A stretch of 64,000 bases of DNA from Lentilactobacillus raoultii (GTDB lineage: Bacteria > Bacillota > Bacilli > Lactobacillales > Lactobacillaceae), in the NCBI RefSeq assembly GCF_900411375.1, contig NZ_LS422984.1, forward strand, positions 427,632 to 491,631. Reading direction: 5' to 3'. The notes beneath the pieces were generated by a model. It was not told where the DNA came from. It saw only the letters and a program-made list of their open reading frames with translations, and searched no databases. This document shows positions 1 to 8,343 of this stretch, one piece after another. A program made the position numbers and the translations under genes. The stretch's first letter is position 1. The number at the start of each line of letters is the position of its first letter.

Positions 1-964
1 GAATCCAAGCCCCAAAGAGGGTGTCATTGACCCAGTCACTGCCAATCGTGCCGATGGTTTGAATGGATAAATAATAAACTGCCCACATGACCAAGACAAA
101 AATTGGTAAAGCCAACCAGCGATTGGTGACGATTTGGTCCACCCGGTCGCTAATCGAAACTGAAAAATCTTTTAAATCGACAACGGCCAATTGGATGATC
201 TTGGCAATTAAATCATAACGGGCGTTTACAATAATACTGTCGCTGGAATCGTTGAAAATTTTTTCCGTACTTGCGATGATTTTTTCGATTTCATTTTTCT
301 GATGAGGTGTCAGATGAAAGGCCTGCCAGGCAATCTGGTCCCGCTCAAAGAGTTTAATCGCCCAAAATCGGCGTTGACTTTGCAACAAACTGGTTGGCAG
401 CAGGTCTAAAATCATCGAGAGGGCTGATTCAATCCGTGGGTCGTATTGCGGATAAGGATAGGCCTTGGTGGATGGTTCTTCAGTTGCCAAGTGGGTTAAA
501 TTATCCAAATGTTGGTGTTTTAACGCACTGATACTCACTGTCGGCACGCCGAGTATGTAGGCTAATTTTTGCAGATTAATTCGCCGACGATGCTGCTTTT
601 TAACAAGGTCGATCATATTCAAGGCCAAAACTATTGGGACACCGGTTTCCATCAACTGCAGCGTTAGATACAGATTTCGTTCGAGATTGGTTGCGTCAAT
701 GACATCAATTAGGCGATCAGGCATTTGCTCAGTTAGGTAGCGTCGTGTAATGAGTTCTTCGGTACTGTATGGGGAAAGTGAATAAATTCCGGGAAGATCC
801 TGGACCGTTACGTGTTTGTCCTCTTTTAGTTGACCGCTCTTTTTTTCAACGGTGACCCCTGGCCAGTTACCGACGTGTTGATTAGCACCGGTCAACACGT
901 TGAATAAGGTGGTTTTGCCGCTGTTGGGATTACCAACTAGGGCGATTGAAATTGTTTTTGGCAT
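1..964 (-). CDS. feoB: Ferrous iron transport protein B (FeoB), C-terminus cut by window edge
   Basis: GTP-gated Fe(II) permease of the cytoplasmic membrane. About 321 N-terminal residues are visible. A P-loop GNPNSGKTT (about residues 11-19), a DLPG switch near 55-60 and an NMID guanine-specificity motif near 120 define the G domain. A helical linker and the first membrane segment (ending near the window edge) follow. The ATG at 964 lies 2 nt after the feoA stop, and its ribosome site AAGGAG is inside the feoA terminus, so the two genes are translationally coupled. The remaining membrane domain lies outside the window. Identification is firm. Confidence 0.96.
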   Translation of the reverse strand, partial: MPKTISIALVGNPNSGKTTLFNVLTGANQHVGNWPGVTVEKKSGQLKEDKHVTVQDLPGIYSLSPYSTEELITRRYLTEQMPDRLIDVIDATNLERNLYLTLQLMETGVPIVLALNMIDLVKKQHRRRINLQKLAYILGVPTVSISALKHQHLDNLTHLATEEPSTKAYPYPQYDPRIESALSMILDLLPTSLLQSQRRFWAIKLFERDQIAWQAFHLTPHQKNEIEKIIASTEKIFNDSSDSIIVNARYDLIAKIIQLAVVDLKDFSVSISDRVDQIVTNRWLALPIFVLVMWAVYYLSIQTIGTIGSDWVNDTLFGAWI

Positions 965-966
965 GG

Positions 967-1440
967 TTACATCTCCTTAATCAAAACGCAACTGGCGTCA
1001 TTTTTGCGCAAGCTTAATTTGTAATCGCGAATGAGCAATTCAATGGGATCCCCTAATGGTGCAATTTGGTTGACCTTGACCAGTGTGTTGTTGGTCAACC
1101 CCATATCTAATAATCGTCGGCGAAGTTGTTGGCTACCGACAATCTTTTTAACCATCCCCGACGCACCAATGGCCAAATCAGCCAAGGGGCGTAATTGGGT
1201 ACTGGTTGGGGCATTAACTCCGGTTACGATCACACGTTGGGCAATGTCTTGACTCATAGCGAAGCGTTGTCCTTGGAAGTACACAACCATGCCATTGGTT
1301 TGATGAACTGGTGACATAACGGTTAATTGTTTGCCGGAAGTCAGGCCCATTTCAGCTAACCGGTGGACCAAGCGCTTCTCGCCTAAAACTTGTTGAATCA
1401 AATAATCACCACGTTGGGTGAGTTCTGCTAGTGATTGCAT
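967..1440 (-). CDS. feoA: Tandem FeoA-domain protein
   Basis: Small SH3-like cytosolic partner of FeoB, 157 aa, about twice the usual 75-80 aa. The sequence repeats: residues about 5-75 and 82-157 each read as a complete FeoA unit, with the pattern 'R.L.(E/D)MGLT...V' seen in both (RLAEMGLTSG and RLLDMGLTNN). Two fused FeoA domains are known in lactobacilli. The ATG at 1440 is chosen over the TTG one codon upstream because GGAG sits 7 nt before it. It is the first gene of the feoA-feoB operon. Confidence 0.93.
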   Translation of the reverse strand: MQSLAELTQRGDYLIQQVLGEKRLVHRLAEMGLTSGKQLTVMSPVHQTNGMVVYFQGQRFAMSQDIAQRVIVTGVNAPTSTQLRPLADLAIGASGMVKKIVGSQQLRRRLLDMGLTNNTLVKVNQIAPLGDPIELLIRDYKLSLRKNDASCVLIKEM

Positions 1441-1466
1441 CAAATCACTCCTTATTTTTGTAAAAA

Positions 1467-1513
1467 GTAATTGTTACTATTTACATTTTGCTTGGTTTGA
1501 TCGATCTTGTCAA
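1467..1513 (-). promoter_or_regulatory. feoAB promoter with palindrome
   Basis: On the minus strand TTGACA (1508-1513) and CAAAAT (1485-1490) are separated by 17 nt. Just downstream, at 1467-1479, is the inverted repeat AGTAA-N3-TTACT, placed where a repressor could block transcription. Which regulator would bind it is not known. Confidence 0.6.
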
Positions 1514-1623
1514 CATCAAGTTATTAGAATCGAAAATAAATTCTGATAAATCGCTAAAAGTTAGGATTGATCACTAAAAAATTGTAAATGGAAAACACCA
1601 ATCACCAGCCGGAAAGAAATTCT

Positions 1624-1632
1624 TGCTATACT
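1624..1632 (+). promoter_or_regulatory. Extended -10 promoter of the AIM24-like gene
   Basis: TGCTATACT matches the extended -10 form TGnTATAAT, about 30 nt before the start codon at 1664. No good -35 was found. Confidence 0.45.
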
Positions 1633-1663
1633 GGGATAAAAGAAATTAAGGAGGAATTGCAAG

Positions 1664-2374
1664 ATGGATTATACAATTTCAAAGGAAACAGCCTTTCCGA
1701 CGGTGACACTTCATTTAAAGAAGGGGGAACAAATCCAATTGGAGCGTGGCGCAATGATTGCGCATAATGGCCAAGTGAGATTGGAAGGTCATATGAATAG
1801 TAATGGCAAAAAAGGCCTTGGCGGTGTTTTAAGTGCGTTGGGCCGGTCAGTTACAAGCGGTGAGAGCTTCTTTATTACGACTGCAACTGGCGAAACCGAT
1901 AATGGTCAGTTATTAATCGCACCAGCTAATCCTGGGGCAATTCGTGAATTACATACGGATGGGACAACTCAATGGCGACTTAATACCAGTGCTTATTTGG
2001 CTTCCGATGAAGGAACCGGTTATCAGATGGTTCGTCAAAAATTATCCGGGGCGTTTTTTGGTGGCACGGGTGGCTTATTTGTGATGGAGACCCAGGGAAC
2101 GGGGACCTTTCTGGTTTCCGGTTACGCGGACATCATTTCGGTTGAGTTACAGGGAAATGATGAGTACGTTGTTGATAATAGTAACGTGGTCGCTTGGAGT
2201 CAGAACCTGGATTACAATATCGAAGTTGCTGGTGGCACCTTGGGCTTTAAAACGGGTGAAGGCTTAGTGAATCACTTTAAAGGGACCGGAACCATTTTGA
2301 TTCAAACTCGGAGTATTGAAGGCTTAGCTAACTTATTGTTGCCCTACATGCCAGATAACAGTAGCAATAATTAA
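1664..2374 (+). CDS. AIM24 / TIGR00266 family protein
   Basis: 236 aa, soluble, rich in glycine and beta-strand pattern. It resembles the AIM24 family (TIGR00266), whose members form a beta-barrel-like fold and have no settled bacterial function. Features seen: a glycine- and serine-rich stretch at about 50-75 (GGVLSALGRSVTSGESFF), repeated GGTGG/GTGTF motifs at about 130-150, and KGTGTILIQTRS near the C-terminus. There is no signal peptide or membrane segment. AAGGAGG lies just before the ATG. It is a single gene closed by its own terminator. Confidence 0.85.
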   Translation: MDYTISKETAFPTVTLHLKKGEQIQLERGAMIAHNGQVRLEGHMNSNGKKGLGGVLSALGRSVTSGESFFITTATGETDNGQLLIAPANPGAIRELHTDGTTQWRLNTSAYLASDEGTGYQMVRQKLSGAFFGGTGGLFVMETQGTGTFLVSGYADIISVELQGNDEYVVDNSNVVAWSQNLDYNIEVAGGTLGFKTGEGLVNHFKGTGTILIQTRSIEGLANLLLPYMPDNSSNN

Positions 2375-2411
2375 GCGGGGGAATTAACAATTAGAGACAA
2401 GTAAAGTAAAA

Positions 2412-2460
2412 AAGAATCAGTTTAAATCGAAAATCCGGTTTAAACTGGTTCTTTTAACTT
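2412..2460 (+). terminator. Rho-independent terminator
   Basis: Arms AAGAATCAGTTTAAA and TTTAAACTGGTTCTT are followed by a T-rich tail. It serves the AIM24-like gene and may also work for the convergent gene at 2488. Confidence 0.8.
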
Positions 2461-2487
2461 TTTTGAACAGGTAGCTTAAAAAGCTGA

Positions 2488-2901
2488 CTAGTTAAGGGTG
2501 ATCCGACCGTTTTGATCGACAGTGCCGTTGACAAAGCCTGAAAGCGGTCGATGGCCATCTTCAGGATCGGTAACAGCGGCGTGTTGATCTTTTGGGTGTT
2601 CCAGTTGTGCCAAGTAGGCTTTCCCCTGGCTGGTTAGCCAATGGGTGCCTTGTAAGGCAAAAGTGATGTATTTGCGGGGAAAAGTTTGATAAACTTCAAG
2701 ATTTAACATAACGTCGTGAATGGCGTCCAAGTTTTCCAGTTCTTTTAAAATATCTGAATCGGTGTAGTGCGCCTTTTTAGCAGCCGAAAAAAGTGCTTGA
2801 AGTTGTGCTTTCCCAGGTTGAGTCTGGTCATTATCCAAAAATTTTAGAATGAATAATTTGCGCTTTTCGTGAAGATCCAGTTTTGGTCCAAACAATCCCA
2901 T
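2488..2901 (-). CDS. Conserved hypothetical protein, 137 aa
   Basis: Function not recognised. Predicted soluble and charged. The N-terminal half (about 1-60) is helical and lysine-rich. The middle holds FPRKYITFALQGTHWLTSQGKAYL, which reads like the recognition part of a winged helix, but this is only an impression. The C-terminal 30 residues (D/G/N-rich, ending NGRITLN) look like a short beta extension. A strong GGAGG ribosome site lies 7 nt before the ATG. It is monocistronic and convergent with the AIM24-like gene. Confidence 0.6.
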   Translation of the reverse strand: MGLFGPKLDLHEKRKLFILKFLDNDQTQPGKAQLQALFSAAKKAHYTDSDILKELENLDAIHDVMLNLEVYQTFPRKYITFALQGTHWLTSQGKAYLAQLEHPKDQHAAVTDPEDGHRPLSGFVNGTVDQNGRITLN

Positions 2902-3046
2902 AATGATTCCTCCATTTTATTATTCGTTTTAATGATAGAGCTAATTTAATCACCAAGCAAAATTGACTTGCAAAGGTAAGCATGATTGTGCCATTTGCCA
3001 TGTCCCTGTGCTATTGTGAAAACAGGAATTGTTGGGAGGGATTTCT

Positions 3047-3943
3047 TTGGACAACAAAAAGTTATTCAATCGTGAAAAATCATTTCGTTATAATGGTGAG
3101 GATCATCTCAAACTAAAAAAGAAACCGACTGCCGCAACGGACGAACATTTAAGCAAGTCGGAGATTAAAGCCCGAATTGAAAATAATATTCTGACACTGC
3201 AGGATTTGCAGGGCAAACTTTATGCGCAGAATCGCTTCGGCATTCTGGTTATTTTTCAGGGAATGGACGGTTCTGGTAAAGACAGTATGATTCGCCATAT
3301 TTTAAGTGGTGTCAATCCTCAGGGTTGTGAAGTCACAAGCTTTAAGGTGCCAACTTCAATTGAGCTGAATCATGATTATCTCTGGCGAGTTCATCGGCAT
3401 ATGCCGTCACGGGGAATTATCGGTATTTTTAATCGTTCCTATTATGAAGATGTGTTGGTTAGCCGGGTACATCCTCAGCTGATTTTGGATGCTCATATTG
3501 GCAACATTAGTAAAATAAAGCAGGTGAATGATCAGTTCTTTGAGGGCCGTTATCAGGATATCAAATTTTTGGAAGACTACCTTACCCGAAATGGCTTTAT
3601 GGTGTTGAAATTTTCCCTGCATATGTCAAAGGATGAACAAAAGAACCGGTTTCGACGCCGAATTGAAATGCCGGATCATAATTGGAAATTTTCGGCGGCT
3701 GACATTAAAGAGCGTCAATACTGGGATGACTATGTCGACGCGTATGAGAAAGCTATCAAAAAAACGGCAACCAAGCAAAACCCTTGGTATATTATTCCAT
3801 CAGATGATAAGTGGTATTCCAGATTGTGTGTCTCGGATATTATTGATCGCAGAATGAAGGAGTTACCATTAAAATATCCGGATTTGGATGCGGCAAATAA
3901 GGCCCAGCTGGAAAACGCGTTGGATGAGTTGGAAAAAAATTAG
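3047..3943 (+). CDS. Polyphosphate kinase 2 (PPK2) family protein
   Basis: PPK2 family enzymes move phosphate between polyphosphate and nucleotides in the cytosol. About 298 aa from the TTG at 3047, chosen because GGGAGGG ends 6 nt before it; another TTG lies at 3029 without a site. Seen: Walker A GMDGSGKDS near residues 72-80, the lid segment NRSYYEDVLVSRVHP near 135-150, and the basic FRRRIEMPDHNWKFS stretch near 210, all in the order found in PPK2 proteins. The nucleotide preference (AMP, ADP or GDP) cannot be read from the sequence. A hairpin repeat begins at its stop codon. Confidence 0.9.
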   Translation: MDNKKLFNREKSFRYNGEDHLKLKKKPTAATDEHLSKSEIKARIENNILTLQDLQGKLYAQNRFGILVIFQGMDGSGKDSMIRHILSGVNPQGCEVTSFKVPTSIELNHDYLWRVHRHMPSRGIIGIFNRSYYEDVLVSRVHPQLILDAHIGNISKIKQVNDQFFEGRYQDIKFLEDYLTRNGFMVLKFSLHMSKDEQKNRFRRRIEMPDHNWKFSAADIKERQYWDDYVDAYEKAIKKTATKQNPWYIIPSDDKWYSRLCVSDIIDRRMKELPLKYPDLDAANKAQLENALDELEKN

Positions 3944-4060
3944 TGAGCGGATTCAAGCGATTAGACTTCGGAGTGTAAGGCGTTGATTCGGAAAATCCGG
4001 GGCTTGGATTTTTTGAATCAATCCCTTATGCGCAGAAGTCTGCTTGAAGGAGCTGTCCTA
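3942..4060 (+). repeat. Intergenic hairpin repeat, full unit A
   Basis: 119 bp from AGTGAGCGG to GCTGTCCTA. Nested complementary arms: CAAGC/GCTTG, AGACTTC/GAAGTCT, TAAGG/CCTTA, and TTGATTC/GAATCAA around an AAAATCC...GGATTTT apex. The first base falls within the ppk2 stop codon TAG. Confidence 0.9.
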
Positions 4061-4065
4061 AAATT

Positions 4066-4185
4066 AGTGAGCGGATAAAAGCGGTTAACACCCGGAGGAT
4101 AAGGCGTCGATTGGGAAAATCCCGGTTTTGGATTTTTTCAATCGATCCCTTATCTGGAGTGGTGTTGCTTTTGGTAGCTGTCCTA
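4066..4185 (+). repeat. Intergenic hairpin repeat, full unit B
   Basis: Tandem to unit A after a 5-nt gap. Same ends, but different arms: AAAAGC/GCTTTT, AACACC/GGTGTT, GATAAGG/CCTTATC and TCGATTG/CAATCGA. Pairing is kept although the bases differ from unit A. Confidence 0.9.
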
Positions 4186-4189
4186 ATAG

Positions 4190-4235
4190 AGTGAGCGTAA
4201 CCAGGCGATTAATATACGAAGGCTAAGGCGTCAAT
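4190..4235 (+). repeat. Hairpin repeat, 5' half-unit C
   Basis: Only the left part is present (AGTGAGCG to AAGGCGTCAA). The sequence then passes into an unrelated terminator. Confidence 0.75.
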
Positions 4236-4246
4236 TATGACGCACA

Positions 4247-4283
4247 AAAATGACCACCAAGTTGTTAGTTTGGTGGTCATTTT
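4247..4283 (+). terminator. Bidirectional terminator
   Basis: Arms AAAATGACCACCA and TGGTGGTCATTTT around a short loop, with A and T tracts on both sides. It lies between ppk2 and the convergent small membrane protein gene. Confidence 0.75.
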
Positions 4284-4325
4284 GAATTGCTTATTAGCGA
4301 CTAAGAGCCAGCACTTTTAAATTAA

Positions 4326-4541
4326 TCAACCGTTTTTAGGAGGGTTGTGTCGAAAATAGATCACGCCTAAAAAATCAACCAGCATGGTGCCAACAGCTAG
4401 AATGATGGCTGACAGTGACAGCCACCAATCAAATGAGCCGGTTGGTGAATGGCGAGAGAGCGGCACAAAAATGAGCATCAAAATTGTAAACAAACTGCCC
4501 CAGAATAATGGCTTTTGGTAAAAATGACGTTGCTGACGCAT
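4326..4541 (-). CDS. Small two-TM membrane protein, 71 aa
   Basis: Function not recognised. From the ATG at 4541 the product is 71 aa with a basic N-terminus (MRQQRHFYQK), two hydrophobic segments (about 10-28 and 40-60) and a short basic tail. The start is chosen because AAGGGG lies about 9 nt upstream; longer in-frame ATGs upstream lack a site. It is probably a small integral membrane protein. A cre-like sequence lies about 80-90 nt upstream at 4620-4633. Confidence 0.55.
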   Translation of the reverse strand: MRQQRHFYQKPLFWGSLFTILMLIFVPLSRHSPTGSFDWWLSLSAIILAVGTMLVDFLGVIYFRHNPPKNG

Positions 4542-4670
4542 TATTCTCATCCCCTTCGGATTTGACCATTCAAATATATCCTGTCCCAATCATTATAAAA
4601 TAAGTGTCATCAAAAACACATTAAAACGCTTACCAAAATCCCCTTAAAAAAGTTTGTAAAAAAAGCGTAA

Positions 4671-4684
4671 TGACAACGTTTTCA
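4671..4684 (+). promoter_or_regulatory. cre-like CcpA site
   Basis: TGACAACGTTTTCA fits the catabolite-responsive consensus TGNNANCGNTNNCA at every fixed position. It lies 13 nt upstream of the -35 of the next gene, a position typical of CcpA activation rather than repression. Binding is inferred. Confidence 0.6.
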
Positions 4685-4697
4685 GTGATTCTTTCGC

Positions 4698-4725
4698 TTG
4701 CAATTAATCATAACCTGATTACAAT
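4698..4725 (+). promoter_or_regulatory. Promoter of the 4804 gene
   Basis: TTGCAA and TACAAT are separated by 16 nt, leaving a leader of about 75 nt before the ATG. Confidence 0.65.
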
Positions 4726-4803
4726 GAAAATTGGTAGATGAGATAAGAGTCTCATTTACATATCCCGGTTTTTGATAGAGAGAAAGAGAAAGGAAGCTTT
4801 ATT

Positions 4804-5139
4804 ATGGCTAAAGAAACTGAAAGCGAATGGAAAGAATCGTTGAAGTCAAAGGAAGCCTTTCGAGACTTTATCAGAGAATACTTTTCAAACCACAAGGAAA
4901 TGAAGGGTCATTATGATGACTCCTATTACTTCGAGGACTATGATATCCATCTGGACAGTCGTGATGGCTTGGTTGTAACTTTGACAACTGGTTCATACAG
5001 TGGTCAAGGGGTACCAATTAAGGATACCGAGCACATTTCAATTGAAGACTTCCGTCAACTACTGCTTAACAAGCGATTTGCCAGCAAGGGTGTTTCATTG
5101 GCAAATGCCTTTCACATGGCAGCTGATTTAATTGCTTAA
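4804..5139 (+). CDS. Acidic hypothetical protein, 111 aa
   Basis: Function not recognised. A soluble, acidic protein without signal peptide. An N-terminal helix rich in E/K (about 1-35) is followed by an aromatic patch (DDSYYFEDYDIHLDSRDG, about 39-56) and an alpha/beta C-terminal part. AAAGGAAG lies before the ATG. It has its own promoter with a cre-like box just upstream of the -35, suggesting carbon-source control, and its own terminator. It may be a stress or growth-phase protein, but nothing in the sequence proves that. Confidence 0.6.
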   Translation: MAKETESEWKESLKSKEAFRDFIREYFSNHKEMKGHYDDSYYFEDYDIHLDSRDGLVVTLTTGSYSGQGVPIKDTEHISIEDFRQLLLNKRFASKGVSLANAFHMAADLIA

Positions 5140-5178
5140 ATATAGAAAGCTACTTTTGATTGAATTAAACTCATTTTC

Positions 5179-5216
5179 AAAAAGAGGTTGAGGCTTAAAA
5201 ACGCCCACCTCTTTTT
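5179..5216 (+). terminator. Rho-independent terminator
   Basis: AAAAAGAGGT pairs with ACCTCTTTTT and is followed by a T tract. Confidence 0.8.
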
Positions 5217-5266
5217 GTTTTGGAATTAACTGGGTCTCCTTTGATACAGCGAGCGGCTGCCATTTG

Positions 5267-5297
5267 TGAACGAACGTTCGTCAAATTGTGTTACAAT
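5267..5297 (+). promoter_or_regulatory. LexA/DinR-type box overlapping the rarA promoter
   Basis: TGAACGAACGTTCG (5267-5280) contains GAAC-N4-GTTC, the core of Gram-positive SOS boxes. A TACAAT -10 lies at 5292-5297, so the box covers the -35 region. SOS repression of rarA is inferred. Confidence 0.6.
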
Positions 5298-5341
5298 AGG
5301 ATTAATCAGGTAGTCGACTTGTTTGGATCGGGGGTGTCGAT

Positions 5342-6667
5342 TTGAAACAGCAATCATTATTTTCTGGAAATGATTTAGCCAACCAACCACTTGCCTATCG
5401 GGTGCGGCCTAAAACACTCGACGAATTTGCTGGTCAACAACACTTACTGGGCAAGGGCAAGGTGTTACGGGAAATTATTGAAAGCGACCAACTTCCTTCA
5501 ATGATTTTTTGGGGCCCACCCGGTTCTGGAAAGACGACGTTGGCGGAAATTATTGCCAGAAAAACGCAAGCTAAGTTTGTGACCTTTAGTGCGGTAACCA
5601 GTGGCATTAAAGATATTCGAAATTTAATGAAGGATGCTGAAGCTAATCGGGAAATGGGTGGTAAAACCATTGTGTTTGTTGACGAAATTCACCGCTTCAA
5701 CAAAGCTCAACAAGATGCCTTTCTGCCGTTTGTCGAAAAGGGCAGCATTACCCTAATCGGGGCAACAACTGAGAATCCATCTTTTGAGATTAACTCGGCA
5801 TTGCTTTCCCGCTGTAAAGTATTTGTGTTAAAGCCGCTTCAGGTTGCTGAGATTATCCAGTTAATCAAGCATGCGTTGGTTCATCCAGATGGTTTTGGTA
5901 AACAATCTGTTAACATCACTGACTCAGCAATTAAGCAGATTGCCGAGTTTGCCAATGGGGATGCCAGAGTGGCTTTAAATACCCTGGAAATGGCGGTTAA
6001 CAATAGTGAAAAAGTTAATGGGCAAATTAATGTTTCAACCGATAATCTTCACCAATTGATGGCAACCAAATCATTTCTGTACGATAAAAATGGTGAGGAA
6101 CATTATAATTTGATTTCTGCCCTTCATAAATCAATGCGAAACAGTGACGCGGATGCGGCTGTGTATTGGTTGTCTCGAATGATGAACGGCGGTGAAGACC
6201 CGCTCTATATTGCTCGGCGATTGGTCCGATTTGCCAGTGAAGACATTGGCTTGGCAGATACCAATGCTTTGAACGTTGCTGTAAATGTTTTTCAGGCCTG
6301 CCAATTTATTGGGATGCCTGAATGTGATGTTCATCTCACAGAGGCCGTGATTTATTTATCATTGGCGCCAAAATCCAACGCTGTCTATAAGGCAAAATTG
6401 AAGGCGGCTGAGGATGTCAAACATTCGGTAAACGAACCGGTGCCACTGCAATTACGGAACGCCCCGACGTCGTTAATGGCCAACCTGGGTTATGGTAAGG
6501 GGTATCAGTACGCTCATGAAGCTAAAGATAAGTTAACCACGATGCAGACGTTACCGGATTCGCTGATTGGTCATACTTATTACGAACCGACTGACCAGGG
6601 AAATGAGGGTCGGTTTAAACGGCGGCTAGCGCAAATTAAACAGTGGGAAGCTCAGCATCGAAATTAA
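5342..6667 (+). CDS. rarA: Replication-associated recombination protein A (RarA/MgsA), AAA+ ATPase
   Basis: Acts at stalled replication forks with SSB and the clamp-loader family. 441 aa, normal length. AAA+ module: Walker [10 protein letters not shown] (about 58-66), Walker [10 protein letters not shown] (about 112-120), sensor 1 [10 protein letters not shown] (about 140-149) and arginine finger in LLSRCKVF. The C-terminal half carries the helical oligomerisation region. It starts with TTG at 5342 after a modest GGGGGT site; no ATG fits upstream. A LexA-like box overlaps its promoter, tying it to DNA damage. Confidence 0.94.
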   Translation: MKQQSLFSGNDLANQPLAYRVRPKTLDEFAGQQHLLGKGKVLREIIESDQLPSMIFWGPPGSGKTTLAEIIARKTQAKFVTFSAVTSGIKDIRNLMKDAEANREMGGKTIVFVDEIHRFNKAQQDAFLPFVEKGSITLIGATTENPSFEINSALLSRCKVFVLKPLQVAEIIQLIKHALVHPDGFGKQSVNITDSAIKQIAEFANGDARVALNTLEMAVNNSEKVNGQINVSTDNLHQLMATKSFLYDKNGEEHYNLISALHKSMRNSDADAAVYWLSRMMNGGEDPLYIARRLVRFASEDIGLADTNALNVAVNVFQACQFIGMPECDVHLTEAVIYLSLAPKSNAVYKAKLKAAEDVKHSVNEPVPLQLRNAPTSLMANLGYGKGYQYAHEAKDKLTTMQTLPDSLIGHTYYEPTDQGNEGRFKRRLAQIKQWEAQHRN

Positions 6668-6763
6668 CAATTCTTAGTTGCCGTTAACTTTCCGGGCGTT
6701 ATTTCCATGAACAAACTGCCTTTCAGCTATAATAATGAGCGAAAAAGAAAGGAGTCTTAACTC

Positions 6764-6985
6764 ATGGAATTATCACAGACTGATTTTGACATCTTAAACG
6801 CCATTAAATCCGGCCGAGTTGAATCCGGGACGTTGATTAGTCATTTTGTTGACTACTGCGATAACGCGATTGGTGGGAACCCACGCCCATTGATCGAGGC
6901 TGGTTTGATTAAAAGCGAAAATGACTCGGTAGAGGGCTTAACCGAAGCAGGTTTGAAGGCGTGGGAGAATTATAAGAAGAAGTGA
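6764..6985 (+). CDS. Small winged-helix-like hypothetical protein, 73 aa
   Basis: No firm family. The pattern of an N-terminal helix (SQTDFDILNAIKSG), a second helix and a C-terminal 'LIEAGLI...GLTEAGLKAWENY' wing resembles small MarR/PadR-like winged-helix domains, so DNA binding is possible. Ribosome site AAAGGAG lies before the ATG. The stop codon overlaps the beginning of a truncated hairpin repeat. Confidence 0.55.
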   Translation: MELSQTDFDILNAIKSGRVESGTLISHFVDYCDNAIGGNPRPLIEAGLIKSENDSVEGLTEAGLKAWENYKKK

Positions 6986-6997
6986 GCGGACAAAAGT
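6982..6997 (+). repeat. Hairpin repeat remnant (5' end only)
   Basis: AGTGAGCGGACAAAAG matches the first 16 bases of the hairpin family (compare units B and J1). Nothing further of the unit is present. Confidence 0.5.
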
Positions 6998-7035
6998 CAT
7001 TCCTAAGAATCTTTCCTACCCAAAAAATTAAGAAC

Positions 7036-7077
7036 CGGATCAATTGTCAAAGGAAACTTTGCGATTGGTCCGATTTT
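7036..7077 (+). terminator. Rho-independent terminator
   Basis: CGGATCAATTG pairs imperfectly with CGATTGGTCCG and is followed by ATTTTT. Confidence 0.7.
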
Positions 7078-7123
7078 TGGCTAAACTATTAATATTGATA
7101 ATTTGAAAAGAGTTGGGCGGGAA

Positions 7124-7858
7124 ATGATGTTTGCTTTGGTAGTTTTGATTGCATTGTTTGGGGCTTTGGTCCGGACAGTTTTTGGGTTTGGCGAGGCACT
7201 GGTAACGATGCCTTTATTGGCGCTCATTTCTTTTGATTTGAAAACGTCGGTGGCGTTAATCGGGGCCTTAGGACTGATTGTCGCATTACCGGGAGCAGTT
7301 CGATACCGGGTTCACATTAACTTTGCGATTGTTCGGCGGCTGGTAATCGGGTCACTTCTTGGTGTGCCGGTTGGGATCTTGGTGATTAAATATGTTAATC
7401 GGACAATCGTCATGCGCTTCTTAAGCCTTTTTCTAATGGCCTATGGCAGCTATTGTCTGATTAAGATTTTACGGCAAAAAATTGGTAAACCACATTTCCA
7501 GTCGCCGTTCTTTGATTATTTGGCTGGACTAATTTCCGGTGTCATGGGAAGTGCTTACAACAGCCACGGCGTGCCAATTGTCGTTTATGGGACGTTAAAA
7601 AAGTGGCCAGTGATGGCGTTACGTGGAATTTTGCAGGCTCACTTTCTGTTTGTGGGCTGTCTAGTGGTTGCCAGTCAGGCTGTAGCTGGTTTCTGGCAAA
7701 GTGAGGTTTTTGTTTTGCTGGCGGTAATTGTGCCGTTACTACTAATTGTGATCCCACTGGGAAACTGGCTGGCGGATCATATCGATAATGCGCTAATGGT
7801 TAAATACGTTTATGGATTACTAATTGTTTTTGGTGTGCTGCTATTTTTAAAAGCCTGA
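7124..7858 (+). CDS. TSUP (TauE/SafE) family permease
   Basis: Membrane protein of the sulfite-exporter/TauE family, which moves small sulfur- or carboxyl-containing anions. About 244 aa with roughly eight hydrophobic segments and the family's duplicated layout (GFGEAL near the first segment; GLISGVMGSAYNSHGVPIV at the start of the second half). The ATG at 7124 is preferred because GGGCGGG lies just before it; a TTG at 7103 is possible. The substrate cannot be told from the sequence. Monocistronic. Confidence 0.82.
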   Translation: MMFALVVLIALFGALVRTVFGFGEALVTMPLLALISFDLKTSVALIGALGLIVALPGAVRYRVHINFAIVRRLVIGSLLGVPVGILVIKYVNRTIVMRFLSLFLMAYGSYCLIKILRQKIGKPHFQSPFFDYLAGLISGVMGSAYNSHGVPIVVYGTLKKWPVMALRGILQAHFLFVGCLVVASQAVAGFWQSEVFVLLAVIVPLLLIVIPLGNWLADHIDNALMVKYVYGLLIVFGVLLFLKA

Positions 7859-7881
7859 AAATGGATTGCCTAATGATAAAA

Positions 7882-7922
7882 ATTGCGGTATCAATCACCA
7901 ATCTGGTGATCGATACCGCAAT
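7882..7922 (+). terminator. Strong terminator, probably bidirectional
   Basis: ATTGCGGTATC...GATACCGCAAT with inner AATCACCA/TGGTGAT. It lies between the TSUP permease and a convergent small gene. Confidence 0.75.
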
Positions 7923-7959
7923 TAATTCATTAAATCAGTGAATGACTGTTGTTTGTTAA

Positions 7960-8214
7960 TCAACCTACCTCAGCACGAAAGCCAACTTTGTCCTCGGCCT
8001 CTTCATAATAACTGTTCAAGGCATCGATTCGTAGTTTATCTTCAATTGCCAAATCGAATTCTGCATCGGTATCAAACGGATCTTTGTCTGCTCGCTTCTT
8101 GAGCTTAACGAAGCGTTTACGGGCATCTTCTGGATAATTTGGTGCGAATAAGACTTTCTGACCACTTACTTTCAATACAAAAGGACGAACTTTCACCATG
8201 CTAACTTGAGTCAT
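7960..8214 (-). CDS. Hypothetical protein, 84 aa
   Basis: Function not recognised. Small, soluble and highly charged, with a basic middle (RKRFVKLKKRADKD, about 32-45) and an acidic C-terminal half (DTDAEFDLAIEDK, EEAEDKVG). A clear GGAGG site lies 8 nt before the ATG, which supports translation. It stands alone between two hairpins. Confidence 0.55.
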   Translation of the reverse strand: MTQVSMVKVRPFVLKVSGQKVLFAPNYPEDARKRFVKLKKRADKDPFDTDAEFDLAIEDKLRIDALNSYYEEAEDKVGFRAEVG

Positions 8215-8249
8215 AGGAATGCCTCCGTTTCAAATAGGTTGAAGAAATC

Positions 8250-8284
8250 AATTTCCCTAAAAGTCTTGATGGCTTTAGGGAATT
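8250..8284 (-). terminator. Hairpin downstream of the XRE-cupin regulator
   Basis: ATTTCCCTAAA pairs with TTTAGGGAAAT. The T tract is weak, so it may only partly terminate. Confidence 0.5.
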
Positions 8285-8343
8285 TCATTGTATTTCAAAC
8301 TTGGTGAAAGTGCAAGCTGCTTTATCAATTTTTTGAAAAAGTT

